From: Phycisphaerae bacterium
GTDB taxonomy: Bacteria; Planctomycetota; Phycisphaerae; Phycisphaerales; UBA1924
DNA length: 64,000 nucleotides
Assembly: GCA_002706885.1 (NCBI GenBank)
Contig: PAKY01000020.1
Location: 1 to 64,000 of the forward strand
Direction of reading: 5' to 3'
Part shown: piece after piece, positions 41,669-51,300 of the stretch
Position numbering within the stretch: the stretch's first letter is position 1
Layout of the letters: each line of letters starts with the position of its first letter
Position numbers and translations under genes: made by a program
Notes under the pieces: generated by a model
Databases searched by the model: none
The model's input: the letters and a program-made list of their open reading frames with translations, nothing else
What the model was told of the DNA's origin: nothing

Positions 41669-43927
41669 ATGAGCATGTTGCATCGTGCGTTCGCCGGCGT
41701 TGCGCCGGCTGTGGTGATCTCATGCGCGCTCGCGGCGCCCCAAGTCACGCCGACCGTGCTCGGCAACGCGACGGCCGAGCGGTACGCCCTCATCGAATGG
41801 TCCGTTCAGACGCCCGTGGCGCACGACGTCGTCGACGGAGGCGTCATGCTCGACCTGGAGCTCGGCGGCGCAACCCGCCGCCTCGCGCTTCGTCCGTTCG
41901 CGGGTCGGCGCGACGACTTCAAGGTGCTCGTGACCGACAGCGATGGGACGTTCAAGCAGGTAATGCCTCCACCGAGTGAGTTGATGATCGGAGCGACGGA
42001 GCGTGGCGGCGTTGTCGTCGCAAGCAACTCGAACGGCAATTGGAACGCCATGGTGCTGGAGGACGGGAAGCAGTGGTTCGTTGAGCCGCTCGCGAGCTTC
42101 GAGCCCGGCGCGCCCGCGGGGTCGGTGGTCGTGTACGACGCGGCGGACATCGCCGGTGGCGGCGGCGTATGCGGTATCGAGGACGACGCGGCGCTGCACC
42201 ACATGGCGAGGGCTGCGGCGGAACACGCGAGCCTCCCGGCGGCCACTACGCCCGCCGGCGTCATCGGTGAGGACGAGGTCTACGTCGCCGATGTCGGCGT
42301 CGACTGCGACTTCCAGTTCTTCACCCAGAACGGGTCGAGCGTGGCGCAAACGATCGCTCGCGCGGAGCTGCTCGTCGCGATGGTCAGCGCGGTCTATGAA
42401 CGGGATGCCAACGTCATTATGGAGCTGAGAGGCGTCGTTGTGCGAACGTCGCTGGAAGAGAATCCGTACAGCGGAACGGACTCGAGCGACCTCCTCTGCC
42501 AGCTGCGGGAGAACTGGCGATTTGGCCAGACCGGGATCGAGCACGATCTTGCGCACCTCTTCAGCGGCGTCGACTTCGATGGGAACGTCATCGGGCGTGC
42601 GTATCTGAGCAGTCTTTGTAGCGTCTCCCGGTACGGCGTCAACGATCTTCGATTCTCAACGAGCCTTGGTCAACTGACCGGTCTGATCGCGCACGAGATG
42701 GGGCACAACTTCGCGCTGGGTCACTGCGATGGGCTCGACGACTGCCACATCATGTGCTCGACACTCGGCGCGTGCGGGGGCCTCGGCGGGCTTCGATTCG
42801 GGGAGTTCCAAGGGCGTCGAGCAATGTACGAAGCGCGCGATCTCGAGTGCATCGGGATCACGCGTGCTCGCACGGCAGTGTTGCCACTCGAAGACACGTT
42901 TGACGCCGGCACGATCACCGACGCGGTCTGGAACACCGATACCAGCGCGACGGTCGCGAGCGTTCCCGACGCCCCGACCGCTCCCTTCGCCCTCGAACTC
43001 GACGGCAGCGACGCGATCGAGACGCGCGTCTTCAACGGCGAGGAAAACGGCGACCAGCTCACCCTGAGCTTCTACGCGAGATCTATTGGCGCTGAGCCCG
43101 TCGCGCCGCTCGTCTCCGAGTACTTCTCGGCGAACCGCGGCGAGTGGCGTTCGATCACCAGCTTCTCGCCCGAAGCCTTCGGCGATCGCTTCCTCTGGCG
43201 CGACGCCGTCCTGCCGTCGGCCGCGACGTACTTCGGGACACGAATCCGACTCCGCGCTACCGGTGACGCCGCGAGCGAAGGCTGGCATGTTGACAACTTC
43301 CGCGTCGGACCGTTCGCAGGTTTCGGCGCCCCCTTCGAGGAACGCTTCGATGGCCCGCTCGACGAAGCGCTCCGATGGGACACGGTCGCGAACGCGCCGC
43401 TCGTCGACGATTTCATGCCGGGATCGCTCGCGATCATGGTCGATGGTTCAAGCCGGCTCGAATCACACGGCATCGACCTCCGCTACCTGCTCGAGGGCGA
43501 CAAGGTGTTCGTGCACGCGAGGCCGACCGGTCCGATAGCGGGGAACCTCATCGTTCAGATCCGGGACGACGCCGGCATATGGCGGTCGGTTGTCACGCTC
43601 GAACCGATCGGCGGCGCCTACCGCGTCGGCCAGTCGGAGATTTCATCGAATCTTCGCACAGCCGCCGCGGCGCTCCGGGTGGTGGTCGAAGGTGATGATG
43701 GTGGGGCATGGTTAATCGATCGTCTCGGCGTCGCGGTCGAACCGCCGACAACGTGCCCGGCGGACCTCGCGGCTCCCTCAGGAACGCTCGATATCGCTGA
43801 TGTCGTTGAGTTTCTGAGCCTCTTCGGCGCGAACGAACCGTCGTCAGATCTAGGCGATCCGCGAGGTGTCTACGACATCGCGGACGTCATCGCATTCCTC
43901 GCCGCATTCGGCGCCGGGTGTCCGTAG
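41669..43927 (+). CDS. Secreted metzincin metalloprotease with GC-type dockerin (array copy 1)
   Basis: 752 residues (ATG at 41675 is equally possible and aligns better with copy 3). Signal peptide, then a propeptide-like region to about 205. The catalytic domain (about 205-400) has HEMGHNFALGH at 342-352, with the three zinc His and catalytic Glu, and the Met-turn CHIMC. This is the M12/reprolysin pattern, but with Ala instead of Gly at the eighth position. Two beta-sandwich-like modules follow (about 405-690), then the dockerin pair APSGTLDIADVVEFLSLFG and GVYDIADVIAFLAAFGAGCP. Probably surface-assembled proteolysis. Confidence 0.9.
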   Translation: MSMLHRAFAGVAPAVVISCALAAPQVTPTVLGNATAERYALIEWSVQTPVAHDVVDGGVMLDLELGGATRRLALRPFAGRRDDFKVLVTDSDGTFKQVMPPPSELMIGATERGGVVVASNSNGNWNAMVLEDGKQWFVEPLASFEPGAPAGSVVVYDAADIAGGGGVCGIEDDAALHHMARAAAEHASLPAATTPAGVIGEDEVYVADVGVDCDFQFFTQNGSSVAQTIARAELLVAMVSAVYERDANVIMELRGVVVRTSLEENPYSGTDSSDLLCQLRENWRFGQTGIEHDLAHLFSGVDFDGNVIGRAYLSSLCSVSRYGVNDLRFSTSLGQLTGLIAHEMGHNFALGHCDGLDDCHIMCSTLGACGGLGGLRFGEFQGRRAMYEARDLECIGITRARTAVLPLEDTFDAGTITDAVWNTDTSATVASVPDAPTAPFALELDGSDAIETRVFNGEENGDQLTLSFYARSIGAEPVAPLVSEYFSANRGEWRSITSFSPEAFGDRFLWRDAVLPSAATYFGTRIRLRATGDAASEGWHVDNFRVGPFAGFGAPFEERFDGPLDEALRWDTVANAPLVDDFMPGSLAIMVDGSSRLESHGIDLRYLLEGDKVFVHARPTGPIAGNLIVQIRDDAGIWRSVVTLEPIGGAYRVGQSEISSNLRTAAAALRVVVEGDDGGAWLIDRLGVAVEPPTTCPADLAAPSGTLDIADVVEFLSLFGANEPSSDLGDPRGVYDIADVIAFLAAFGAGCP

Positions 43928-44012
43928 TTCGCGCAAACCCGTGCTGATTCCGCTTTCGGATGAGGCGTCCTCCGGCGCGGATCGATACCGTTCCGCCCGG
44001 AGGAGTTTCGAC

Positions 44013-45374
44013 ATGACAAAGACCGTGTGCGGCGTACTCGCGTCGATCGTGATCTGTCCGACCATCATCACCGCGGGCGCCACCGCCCAGCCGCTTCCCG
44101 GCGCGAGCGCCTTCGTCCCGCCATCGGCGCAGCAAGCGCCCGAAGGCGATGTAATGCTCGAGGTCATGATCGACGGGGAGCCGCGCCTGATCGATCTGCG
44201 CCCGTCGAACATCCGTCGTGACGGTTTCAAGCTGCTGATGGGCGTGAACACAGGCGACTTCACCAACGATCGCGGCCGCGTCATGCCCGTCGACCCCGCC
44301 CCGAGCGGCGTGTACCGCGGGACGACGGATCTCGGCGAACTCGTTGCGGCAGACCGTGACGAGACAGGATGGAACATCTTCATCTCTGCTCGGGGTGTCT
44401 ACCGCGTCGACGACACGGCGGGGAGGCGAGCAGGCCCGCCGCCGGTCGCCACGCTCGTCGAGTCGATGTCGAACGGCCTGCCGGCGGGCGCGGTGTGCGG
44501 CGCCGACGACCTCGACGCGCCGGTACACCGTTTCGTCGGCGAGGCAGTGGACCGCGCGAACCTACCCGAGCGAGCCAGCGCCGCCGCCACCGACCTCCGC
44601 CCGGGCGAGTACCGCGTGGTCGAGCTGGGTATCGACTGCGACCTCTACTTCTACGAGCGGCACGCGTCGTCGATCGATCTCGCGCTCGCGGAGGTCGAGC
44701 GGGTCATCAACGCGGTTAATCTGGTCTACGAGCGCGATGTCAACATCTCGTTCCGTCTCACGGGTGTGGTGGTTCGAGTCTCGATCAACGACGATCCGTA
44801 CATCATCGACCGCCCGCTCCAGCGCGCCATCCGTGTGATGGAGGATGTCTGGCAATCGGGCGACATCGATATCCCCCACGACATCGGGCACCTCTTCGTC
44901 GGACGAAACTTCAACGGCCCCGCCATCGCGGTGGGCGTCACGACTTCCGTCTGCACGCCTCGCGCGTACGGCGCGACCCAGGTCGTCTATGACTTCGTCG
45001 AGAACTTCAAGCTCGTCTCGCACGAGTTCGCCCACAACTTCAGCGCGCCGCACTGCATGGGCGACGAGTGCTACATCATGTGTTACAGCCTCAACGCGTG
45101 CGCCGGCATTGGCGACCCGCACTTCGGCGAGTCCACGAAGGAATACATCCGCAACTTCACCGCGACGCTCGACTGCCTCGATATCGAGGGCGGGCCCTCC
45201 TGCCCCGCCGACATCGGCGAGCCGCAGGGCGTTCTGGACATCGCCGACGTCGTCGCGTTCCTCACCGCCTTCGGCCAGGGCGACCCCATCGCCGACCTCG
45301 GCGCCCCCCAGGGCGTGTTCGACATCGCCGACGTCGTCGCGTTCACATCCTTCTTCGGTCAGGGGTGCCCCTGA
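44013..45374 (+). CDS. Secreted metzincin metalloprotease with GC-type dockerin (array copy 2, short)
   Basis: 453 residues from ATG 44013 (GGAGGAG upstream). Same signal, propeptide-like part and catalytic domain as its neighbours: HEFAHNFSAPH and Met-turn CYIMC. It lacks the two C-terminal modules and goes straight to the dockerin pair (GVLDIADVVAFLTAFGQG, GVFDIADVVAFTSFFGQGCP). Zinc ligands and Glu are intact. The module loss suggests a different substrate range or location. Confidence 0.9.
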   Translation: MTKTVCGVLASIVICPTIITAGATAQPLPGASAFVPPSAQQAPEGDVMLEVMIDGEPRLIDLRPSNIRRDGFKLLMGVNTGDFTNDRGRVMPVDPAPSGVYRGTTDLGELVAADRDETGWNIFISARGVYRVDDTAGRRAGPPPVATLVESMSNGLPAGAVCGADDLDAPVHRFVGEAVDRANLPERASAAATDLRPGEYRVVELGIDCDLYFYERHASSIDLALAEVERVINAVNLVYERDVNISFRLTGVVVRVSINDDPYIIDRPLQRAIRVMEDVWQSGDIDIPHDIGHLFVGRNFNGPAIAVGVTTSVCTPRAYGATQVVYDFVENFKLVSHEFAHNFSAPHCMGDECYIMCYSLNACAGIGDPHFGESTKEYIRNFTATLDCLDIEGGPSCPADIGEPQGVLDIADVVAFLTAFGQGDPIADLGAPQGVFDIADVVAFTSFFGQGCP

Positions 45375-45530
45375 CACGCGTATTCAGCAGGGAGACCGGT
45401 CGCCTCGACGATCGGCCCGCGCCAATCCAGCGTTGATCGGGCATCCGCTTTGTGGTACACCCGTTTCACGCCTCGCTCCCCAGGGGGTGAGCCAGGTGTT
45501 CAATCGCCCATAGGGAACGCTGGAGGAAAG

Positions 45531-47825
45531 ATGTTGATGAACCGTGCGCTCGCCGGCGTGATGTCGGCCTTTGTTGGAGCCGGAGCCATCGCCCACCCGG
45601 CGGGTCAGCCGGTCGACCAGGCCGCGGGCCAGGGCGCCGTTCGCCCGATCGGCGATGTCGCCGCCGAGCAGCTCGCGCTGATCGATTGGACGGTTCAGAC
45701 CCCCGCCGAGCAGCGACTCGAGGACGGCGCCATCGCCGTCGGGCTCACGCTCGACGATGAAGCGCGCACCTTCGATCTCCGCCCGTACCGCCTCCGGGGT
45801 GACGGCTTCAAGATCATGACCAGCGACGGCGCAGGCGGGCTCGTCCAGGTCGACGCGGCCCCGAGCATGCTCTATCGAGGCACGACCGAATCGGGCGGCG
45901 TCGTCTTCGGCAGCCGCGGCGAAGCGGGATGGAGCCTGATGGTCGCCGAGGGCGCCAAACGCTGGTTCGCCGAGCCAGTGGCCGACTTCGAGCCCGCCGC
46001 CCCGAACGGCGCGGTTGTTGTCTACGACGGAGCGGACGTCGTGACGTTCGGTGGCGACTGCGGAACCGCCGATGAGGCGCCCCTGCATGGCTTCGTTCGC
46101 AACGCGATCGATCACGCCGAGCTCCCCGAGCAGACGACCGCCGAGGGCGGACTGCTGCCGGGCGAGGTCTTCGTGGCGCAGGTGGGCATCGACTGCGACT
46201 TCCCCTTCTTCCAGCGCAACGGCTCGTCGATCGATGACACCGTCGAGCGTTCCGAGCTGCTCCTCGGTCTCGTCAGCGCGATCTACGAACGCGACGTGCA
46301 GGTCGTCCTCGAGATGAGCGGCATTGTGGTCCGGACCTCCGAAGGCGAGAACCCGTACAGCGGCTCGTCGGGCGGAGGCCTGCTCTCCCAGATGCGGGCC
46401 AACTGGCGGGACGGCCAGACCGGCATCGAGCACGATCTCGCCCACCTCTTCAGCGGCGTGAACTTCGACGGCTCCACGATCGGTGTGGCCTACCTCAACA
46501 CCGTCTGCACCGGCTCTCGATACGGCGTGAACGACCTGCGATTCTCGACCAACCTTGGTAGCCTCAGCGGCCTGATCTCGCACGAGATGGGCCACAACTT
46601 CAGCGCCCCGCATTGCAACGGCGTGAACCCGTGCCAGATCATGTGCTCGGGCATCAACGGCTGCAACGGTCTCAGCGGCCCGTCGTTTGCGCCAGTCTCC
46701 ATCGGGGCGATCCGCGCCCACGCCGCGAGCCGCAACTGCCTGACCGTCGATACCGGCTCAACGCTCCTGCTCCCGGTCCTCGACGGCTTCGCGGGCGGGT
46801 CGCTCGACGACGACAATTGGGAGACCGATACGACCGCCAACGTCGAGGTCGTTCTGGGCGCCCCGTCTGCCCCGTTCGCGCTCCGCCTCGATCGTGACGA
46901 CGAGATCATCACCGGTCACATCGATCCGCTCATCGCCGCCCCGCTCGTGAGCGTCGGCTTCTTCGCCCGCGAGACCGACCTGGAGGCAGGCGACGGCCTT
47001 CGACTCGAGCACCGCACGACCGCCACCGGGCGCGAAGCATGGAGCACGATCAAGACCTTCGAAGCGACCGGATCGAGCGACGGCCGTTTCGCTTGGCTCG
47101 ACGCGCCGCTGCCTCTCTCGGCAACGTTCCGCGGCGTCAAACTCCGCCTCCGACCGCTCAGCGCAGACGCCGACGACGTCTGGCACATCGATGACTTCCG
47201 CGTCGGCGCCTTCGAAGGCTTCGGCGCTCCGTTCGAAGAACTCTTTGACGCAGCGCTCGACGAGCAGACCCGATGGCTCGCCGTCGGTGGAACCCGACTT
47301 GTCGAGTCGGGTGACGCCGGATCGCTCGCCGCCGAGATCGACGGCGCGAGCGCCCTCGAGACCTTCAACGTCGATCTCCGCTTCCTGATCGATGGCGACG
47401 CGGCCTACGTCCGCGCCAGGCCGACCGGCCCCGCCGCAGGCGACATGCTCCTGCAGTTCCGCGATGGCGCGGGCGTCTGGACCACGCTCGTCTCGCTCGC
47501 GCCGAGTGGCGCGAACTACCGGGTCGGTGTCGCCGAAGTGCCCGCGTCGTTGCAGGTCCAGAACTCGGCGATGCGTGTCGTGGTCGATGGCGGCGGCGAC
47601 GACAACTGGCTCGTCGACGCCCTCGGTGTCGCCGTGACGCCGCCGGCTTCCTGCCGCGCCGATCTCGCCGCCCCCGCGGGGACGCTCGATATCGCCGATG
47701 TTGTTGCTTTCCTCTCGCTCTTCGGAGCGGGTGACCCCACGGCCGACTTCGCGGCGCCGGACGGCGTGTTCGATATCGCCGACGTCGTCGCCTTCCTCAG
47801 CGCCTTCGGCACGGGTTGCCCCTGA
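45531..47825 (+). CDS. Secreted metzincin metalloprotease with GC-type dockerin (array copy 3)
   Basis: 764 residues from ATG 45531, preceded by GGAGGAAAG. Closest to copy 1 along the whole length: propeptide with WTVQTPAEQRLEDG, YRGTTESGGVV, catalytic HEMGHNFSAPH, Met-turn CQIMC, two beta modules and the dockerin pair ending FGTGCP. Ser replaces the family Gly after the second zinc His, as in copy 2. The three genes lie head to tail, separated by 85 and 156 bases. Confidence 0.92.
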   Translation: MLMNRALAGVMSAFVGAGAIAHPAGQPVDQAAGQGAVRPIGDVAAEQLALIDWTVQTPAEQRLEDGAIAVGLTLDDEARTFDLRPYRLRGDGFKIMTSDGAGGLVQVDAAPSMLYRGTTESGGVVFGSRGEAGWSLMVAEGAKRWFAEPVADFEPAAPNGAVVVYDGADVVTFGGDCGTADEAPLHGFVRNAIDHAELPEQTTAEGGLLPGEVFVAQVGIDCDFPFFQRNGSSIDDTVERSELLLGLVSAIYERDVQVVLEMSGIVVRTSEGENPYSGSSGGGLLSQMRANWRDGQTGIEHDLAHLFSGVNFDGSTIGVAYLNTVCTGSRYGVNDLRFSTNLGSLSGLISHEMGHNFSAPHCNGVNPCQIMCSGINGCNGLSGPSFAPVSIGAIRAHAASRNCLTVDTGSTLLLPVLDGFAGGSLDDDNWETDTTANVEVVLGAPSAPFALRLDRDDEIITGHIDPLIAAPLVSVGFFARETDLEAGDGLRLEHRTTATGREAWSTIKTFEATGSSDGRFAWLDAPLPLSATFRGVKLRLRPLSADADDVWHIDDFRVGAFEGFGAPFEELFDAALDEQTRWLAVGGTRLVESGDAGSLAAEIDGASALETFNVDLRFLIDGDAAYVRARPTGPAAGDMLLQFRDGAGVWTTLVSLAPSGANYRVGVAEVPASLQVQNSAMRVVVDGGGDDNWLVDALGVAVTPPASCRADLAAPAGTLDIADVVAFLSLFGAGDPTADFAAPDGVFDIADVVAFLSAFGTGCP

Positions 47826-47873
47826 TCTGTCGATCAGTGCTCAGTATTCGATGTCGCGGAGCCCGTGCGTGAG

Positions 47874-48572
47874 TTACCGCTCGCGCGCGTCTTCCCATCG
47901 CGTCTTGAGCGCGTGCTCGAGGCCGAGCAGGTCAAGGACCTTCCCGACGACGAAGTCGATAACGTCGTGCAGGCTCGTCGGTCGGAGGTAGAACCCCGGA
48001 TTCGGGCTGCACATCGTCGCGCCGGCGAGCGTGAGCGATCGCATGTTCTCGATATCGATAAGGCTCAGCGGCATCTCGCGGTGGCACACGATGAGCGGCC
48101 GACGCTCCTTCAGCGTCACCGCCGCCGCGCGCGACAGCAGGTTGCTCCCCGAACCCGTCGCGATCGCCCCGAGGCTCGTCGAACTGCACGGGACGATCAC
48201 CATGCCGCGGTGCAGGAAGCTCCCGCTCGCGATCACCGCGCCAACGTCCTTGTTCGGGTGGGCGATGAACCGCGATCGAAGCGTCTCTCCCGCCACGCTG
48301 CCCGCCAGATGAGGGCAGAAGCTCTCGAGGTCCACCCGCTTGATGTCGAGTTCGTCGTGCAGCAGCCGCTGGCCGTACTCGCTCACGACGACGTGCAGCT
48401 CATGCCCCCCGAGGAGAAGCTGTTCGACGAGCCGCAGGGTATAGGCCGCCCCGCTTGCCCCGCTCACGCCGACGACGAACCGGGCGCCCGAGGCCTTGGG
48501 CGCTTCCGCGGGCGGCGGATCAGTCGGGACCATCGCTGATCGGGAATCGCTCACATCGCCACCTTTCACCAT
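47874..48572 (-). CDS. ubiX: Flavin prenyltransferase UbiX
   Basis: 232 residues from ATG 48572; ATG 48533 would also work. Makes prenylated FMN for UbiD-type decarboxylases. FMN-binding FVVGVSGASGAAY near the start, VIVPCSSTSLGAIATG and LIVCHREMPLSLIDIENM are the family signatures. No ubiD is in the window. Divergent from the lipoprotein gene, sharing a gap of about 90 bases. Confidence 0.92.
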   Translation of the reverse strand: MVKGGDVSDSRSAMVPTDPPPAEAPKASGARFVVGVSGASGAAYTLRLVEQLLLGGHELHVVVSEYGQRLLHDELDIKRVDLESFCPHLAGSVAGETLRSRFIAHPNKDVGAVIASGSFLHRGMVIVPCSSTSLGAIATGSGSNLLSRAAAVTLKERRPLIVCHREMPLSLIDIENMRSLTLAGATMCSPNPGFYLRPTSLHDVIDFVVGKVLDLLGLEHALKTRWEDARER

Positions 48573-48661
48573 CGTCGGCCCGCTCCCAGCTCCGCTCGTC
48601 GTCGCGTCGGGCTCCGCTGTATCATGTCGCTCCGAAACGGGTTTTCGATGCGGAGCAGCGG

Positions 48662-49210
48662 ATGAACCGAACACGCGGCGACAAGACGAATCAGACGATT
48701 GTTGCCGCCGCCTCAGGCATCTGCCTGATCACCGCGGTCATCGCGGGTGGCTGTGTGGGCTATGGCACCTATCCCCGCTCGAACGAGGTCCTCCCGACGA
48801 CCGCGGTGAATTCGGAGGCGGGCGAGGAGATCACCGTCGCCGCGATCGAGTGGATGCTCGACCGCGACGAGGTCGTTCCCCCGGTCGTCGTCTCCCTTCC
48901 CGAAATCGTCAAGCCCTACCGCGCCCACCGGATTTCGGACAAGATCGGTCGTCAGATGATCCTCCCGATCGAGGGCAAGCCCCTCGGCGGCTACCCGATC
49001 TATCACATCGGACGCCTCGCGATCCGTGGCGACGAGGCCGAGATCGACGTCTACCGCCCTGTTTTCCAGACCGAGGGCGCCGACCCTGTCTACCAGGTCA
49101 TCACCCTCGATATGAAGGGCGGTCTGAAGCCCTGGAGGGTTGAGCGGACACGCCCCTGGGCCCTCGGCGCCTTCGATCCGCCGCCCGTGTACACGGTCGT
49201 CGATGAGTAG
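48662..49210 (+). CDS. Lipoprotein of unknown function
   Basis: 182 residues from ATG 48662. Lipobox AVIAGGC. The middle part (WMLDRDEVVPPVVVSLP, YRAHRISDKIGRQM) is unfamiliar. The end has a beta-strand pattern like a small outer-membrane-associated protein. Its stop overlaps the proposed pyrB start by 8 bases, so the two may be co-transcribed. Confidence 0.65.
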   Translation: MNRTRGDKTNQTIVAAASGICLITAVIAGGCVGYGTYPRSNEVLPTTAVNSEAGEEITVAAIEWMLDRDEVVPPVVVSLPEIVKPYRAHRISDKIGRQMILPIEGKPLGGYPIYHIGRLAIRGDEAEIDVYRPVFQTEGADPVYQVITLDMKGGLKPWRVERTRPWALGAFDPPPVYTVVDE

Positions 49211-50201
49211 CGCGGCGCCCCCAAGCTACAGTCCGACGATGGTTGTCGATCGCGCCGAGAACAAGGCCGCTGCGCCGCGCCGAAACGTCCTCACGATCCG
49301 TGAACTCGGTCACGAGCGATTGGTCCGGATCCTCCGCGCCGCGAACGGTTACCTGGACACCCCTCCCGAGGGCGACGAGCTCCGTGGCCGCTCGGTCGGC
49401 CTCCTCTTCTTCGAGGACTCCACCCGCACCCGAGTCAGCTTCACCGCCGCCGCTCAGCGCCTCGGCGCCCACGTCCTCGATCTCGCCTCGGGCGGCAGCT
49501 CGATGAGCAAGGGTGAGACCATCGCCGATACCGCGCGCACCGTCGCCGCCATCGGCGTCGATGCGATGGTCGTCCGTTCCCGTCAGGCGGGCGGCCCCGG
49601 AGTCGCGGCCGCTGCGGTGTCCTCTCCCGTGATCAGCGCAGGCGATGGACGCCACGCCCACCCCACGCAGGGGATGATCGATGTCCTCGCCTTCGCCAGG
49701 TTCGTCGGGCGTGCGGACGCGTTCGATCTCGCTGGGCTGCGCGTCGCGATCGTCGGCGATGTGCTCAATTCGCGCGTCGCCCGCTCGGCCGTCGAAGCGT
49801 TCTCGCTCCTCGGCGCCTCGGTCGTCGTCGTCGGGCCGCCGGCGTTCGCTCCACCGAAGCTCGCGGCGCTCGGCTGCGACGTCTCGAACGATCTCGACGC
49901 CGAGCTCGCCTCGTGCGACTCCCTGATGATGCTTCGTGTCCAAGTCGAACGCCACGGCGGCGCGGGCGCCCCGCCCGGCTACCGCCGCGGATACGCCCTC
50001 ACGAGCGACCGCCTCGCCAAGCTCCGCCCGTCGACCGTGGTGATGCACCCCGGGCCCATGAACCGCGGCGTGGAGATCGACGGCGAAGCCGCGGACGGCG
50101 CCCGCAGCCTCATCACCGAGCAGGTCCGCTGCGGCGTCGCGACCCGCATGGCGACGCTAGTAGACGTGATCAACGGCGCCTCCGAGGGAGGCGCCCCGTG
50201 A
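49203..50201 (+). CDS. pyrB: Aspartate carbamoyltransferase, catalytic chain
   Basis: 332 residues from ATG 49203 (ATG 49239 gives a start closer to family length). Joins carbamoyl phosphate and aspartate in pyrimidine synthesis. Carbamoyl phosphate site FFEDSTRTRVSF, GGSSMSKGE loop, HAHPTQGMIDV and VVMHPGPMNRGVEI are all there. No regulatory pyrI is adjacent. The stop overlaps the gmk GTG start by 4 bases. Confidence 0.95.
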   Translation: MSSAAPPSYSPTMVVDRAENKAAAPRRNVLTIRELGHERLVRILRAANGYLDTPPEGDELRGRSVGLLFFEDSTRTRVSFTAAAQRLGAHVLDLASGGSSMSKGETIADTARTVAAIGVDAMVVRSRQAGGPGVAAAAVSSPVISAGDGRHAHPTQGMIDVLAFARFVGRADAFDLAGLRVAIVGDVLNSRVARSAVEAFSLLGASVVVVGPPAFAPPKLAALGCDVSNDLDAELASCDSLMMLRVQVERHGGAGAPPGYRRGYALTSDRLAKLRPSTVVMHPGPMNRGVEIDGEAADGARSLITEQVRCGVATRMATLVDVINGASEGGAP

Positions 50202-50809
50202 CCCCGCACGACGAGCACCATCGGCTTCCGACCGATACCGATGACGGCGTGCTGCTCATCATCAGCGGCCCCTCAGGCGTCGGGAAGACCACCATCACCC
50301 GTGGCGTCGAGCGCACGATCCCCGACGCGATCTTCAGCGTGTCGGTCACGACGCGTCAGAAGACCGAGCACGAGGTCGACGGCGTCGACTACTGGTTCAT
50401 CGACGAGGAAGAGTTCAAACGCCTCCGCGATGACGGTGATCTCCTCGAGCACGCGGAGGTCTTCGGGTCCTTCTACGGCACCCCACAGGAATGGGTGGAC
50501 GCTCAGCTCGAGCGCGGACGTGTCGTCATCCTGGAGATCGATGTGCAGGGCGCGACGGTCGTCAAGGAGCGCATGCCCGACGCGCTCGCGCTGTTCATCC
50601 TCCCGCCCGACGAGCCCACGCTTCTCGAACGCCTCCGTTCCCGCGACCGCGAGGACGAGTCCAAGATCCAGCGCCGCTTCGGCGAGGCGAAGCGAGAAAT
50701 CGAGTACGCGCGGTCGAGCGGCGCGTACGACCATTTCATCGTGAACGACGAGGTCGATAGAGCGATCAGCGAAGCGGTCGAAATCGTGCGTGCCAGACGC
50801 GGCCGTTGA
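50198..50809 (+). CDS. gmk: Guanylate kinase
   Basis: 203 residues from GTG 50198, which overlaps the pyrB stop. Phosphorylates GMP to GDP. P-loop SGPSGVGKTT, GMP-binding SVSVTTRQKTEHEVDGVDYWF and EVFGSFYGTP, and the lid DREDESKIQRRF. Shares a nucleotide theme with pyrB in a probable operon. Confidence 0.97.
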   Translation: MTPHDEHHRLPTDTDDGVLLIISGPSGVGKTTITRGVERTIPDAIFSVSVTTRQKTEHEVDGVDYWFIDEEEFKRLRDDGDLLEHAEVFGSFYGTPQEWVDAQLERGRVVILEIDVQGATVVKERMPDALALFILPPDEPTLLERLRSRDREDESKIQRRFGEAKREIEYARSSGAYDHFIVNDEVDRAISEAVEIVRARRGR

Positions 50810-50827
50810 ACGGATCCGTACGCCCCA

Positions 50828-51226
50828 TCAGTCGCGCGGCGCGTTGAAGAACTGCTCTCGCACGACCTTGCCATCGGCGACGGTGTAGAGACCGATCTCG
50901 CTCATCGATATGCGCGGCATCGAGCCGTCATTGGCCTCGATCTCCATCTCGATCTTCACCGCGAACGCGTCGTTCGTGACGTACGGGCCCTCAGCCTTGC
51001 AGTTGTGCACCGTGAACGCGGCGTACCACTCCGCGTGCTTCTTGCGCACCTCGTCGATCCCCTTCCAGGACTGCCCATCTCCCTCGACCGACTCGAATCC
51101 CGCGTCCCAGTAGGCGGCCCAGAGCGGCTCGTCGCTCTTCTCTCCCGCGTTCAGATGATTGACGACGGCGCGACCGATCTCGGTCGTCTTCTTCGTGGCC
51201 TCGGCGAAGCTGTCAGCGTTCGGCAT
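50828..51226 (-). CDS. SnoaL-like (NTF2-fold) protein
   Basis: 132 residues. N-terminal helix EIGRAVVNHLNAGEKSDEPLWAAYW, then WKGIDEVRKKHAEWY and a beta sheet (VKIEMEIEAN, MSEIGLYTV) ending EQFFNAPRD. This is the NTF2/SnoaL cone fold used by ketosteroid-isomerase-like and polyketide-cyclase enzymes or as a binding module. No specific substrate can be named. Convergent with gmk (18-base gap). Confidence 0.8.
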   Translation of the reverse strand: MPNADSFAEATKKTTEIGRAVVNHLNAGEKSDEPLWAAYWDAGFESVEGDGQSWKGIDEVRKKHAEWYAAFTVHNCKAEGPYVTNDAFAVKIEMEIEANDGSMPRISMSEIGLYTVADGKVVREQFFNAPRD

Positions 51227-51300
51227 CGATGGGTCTCCTCAGATCTGATCGGCGCATGGTACAGCCGCGCGAAGCGACCACCGACGGTCGAGCGCCTGCT

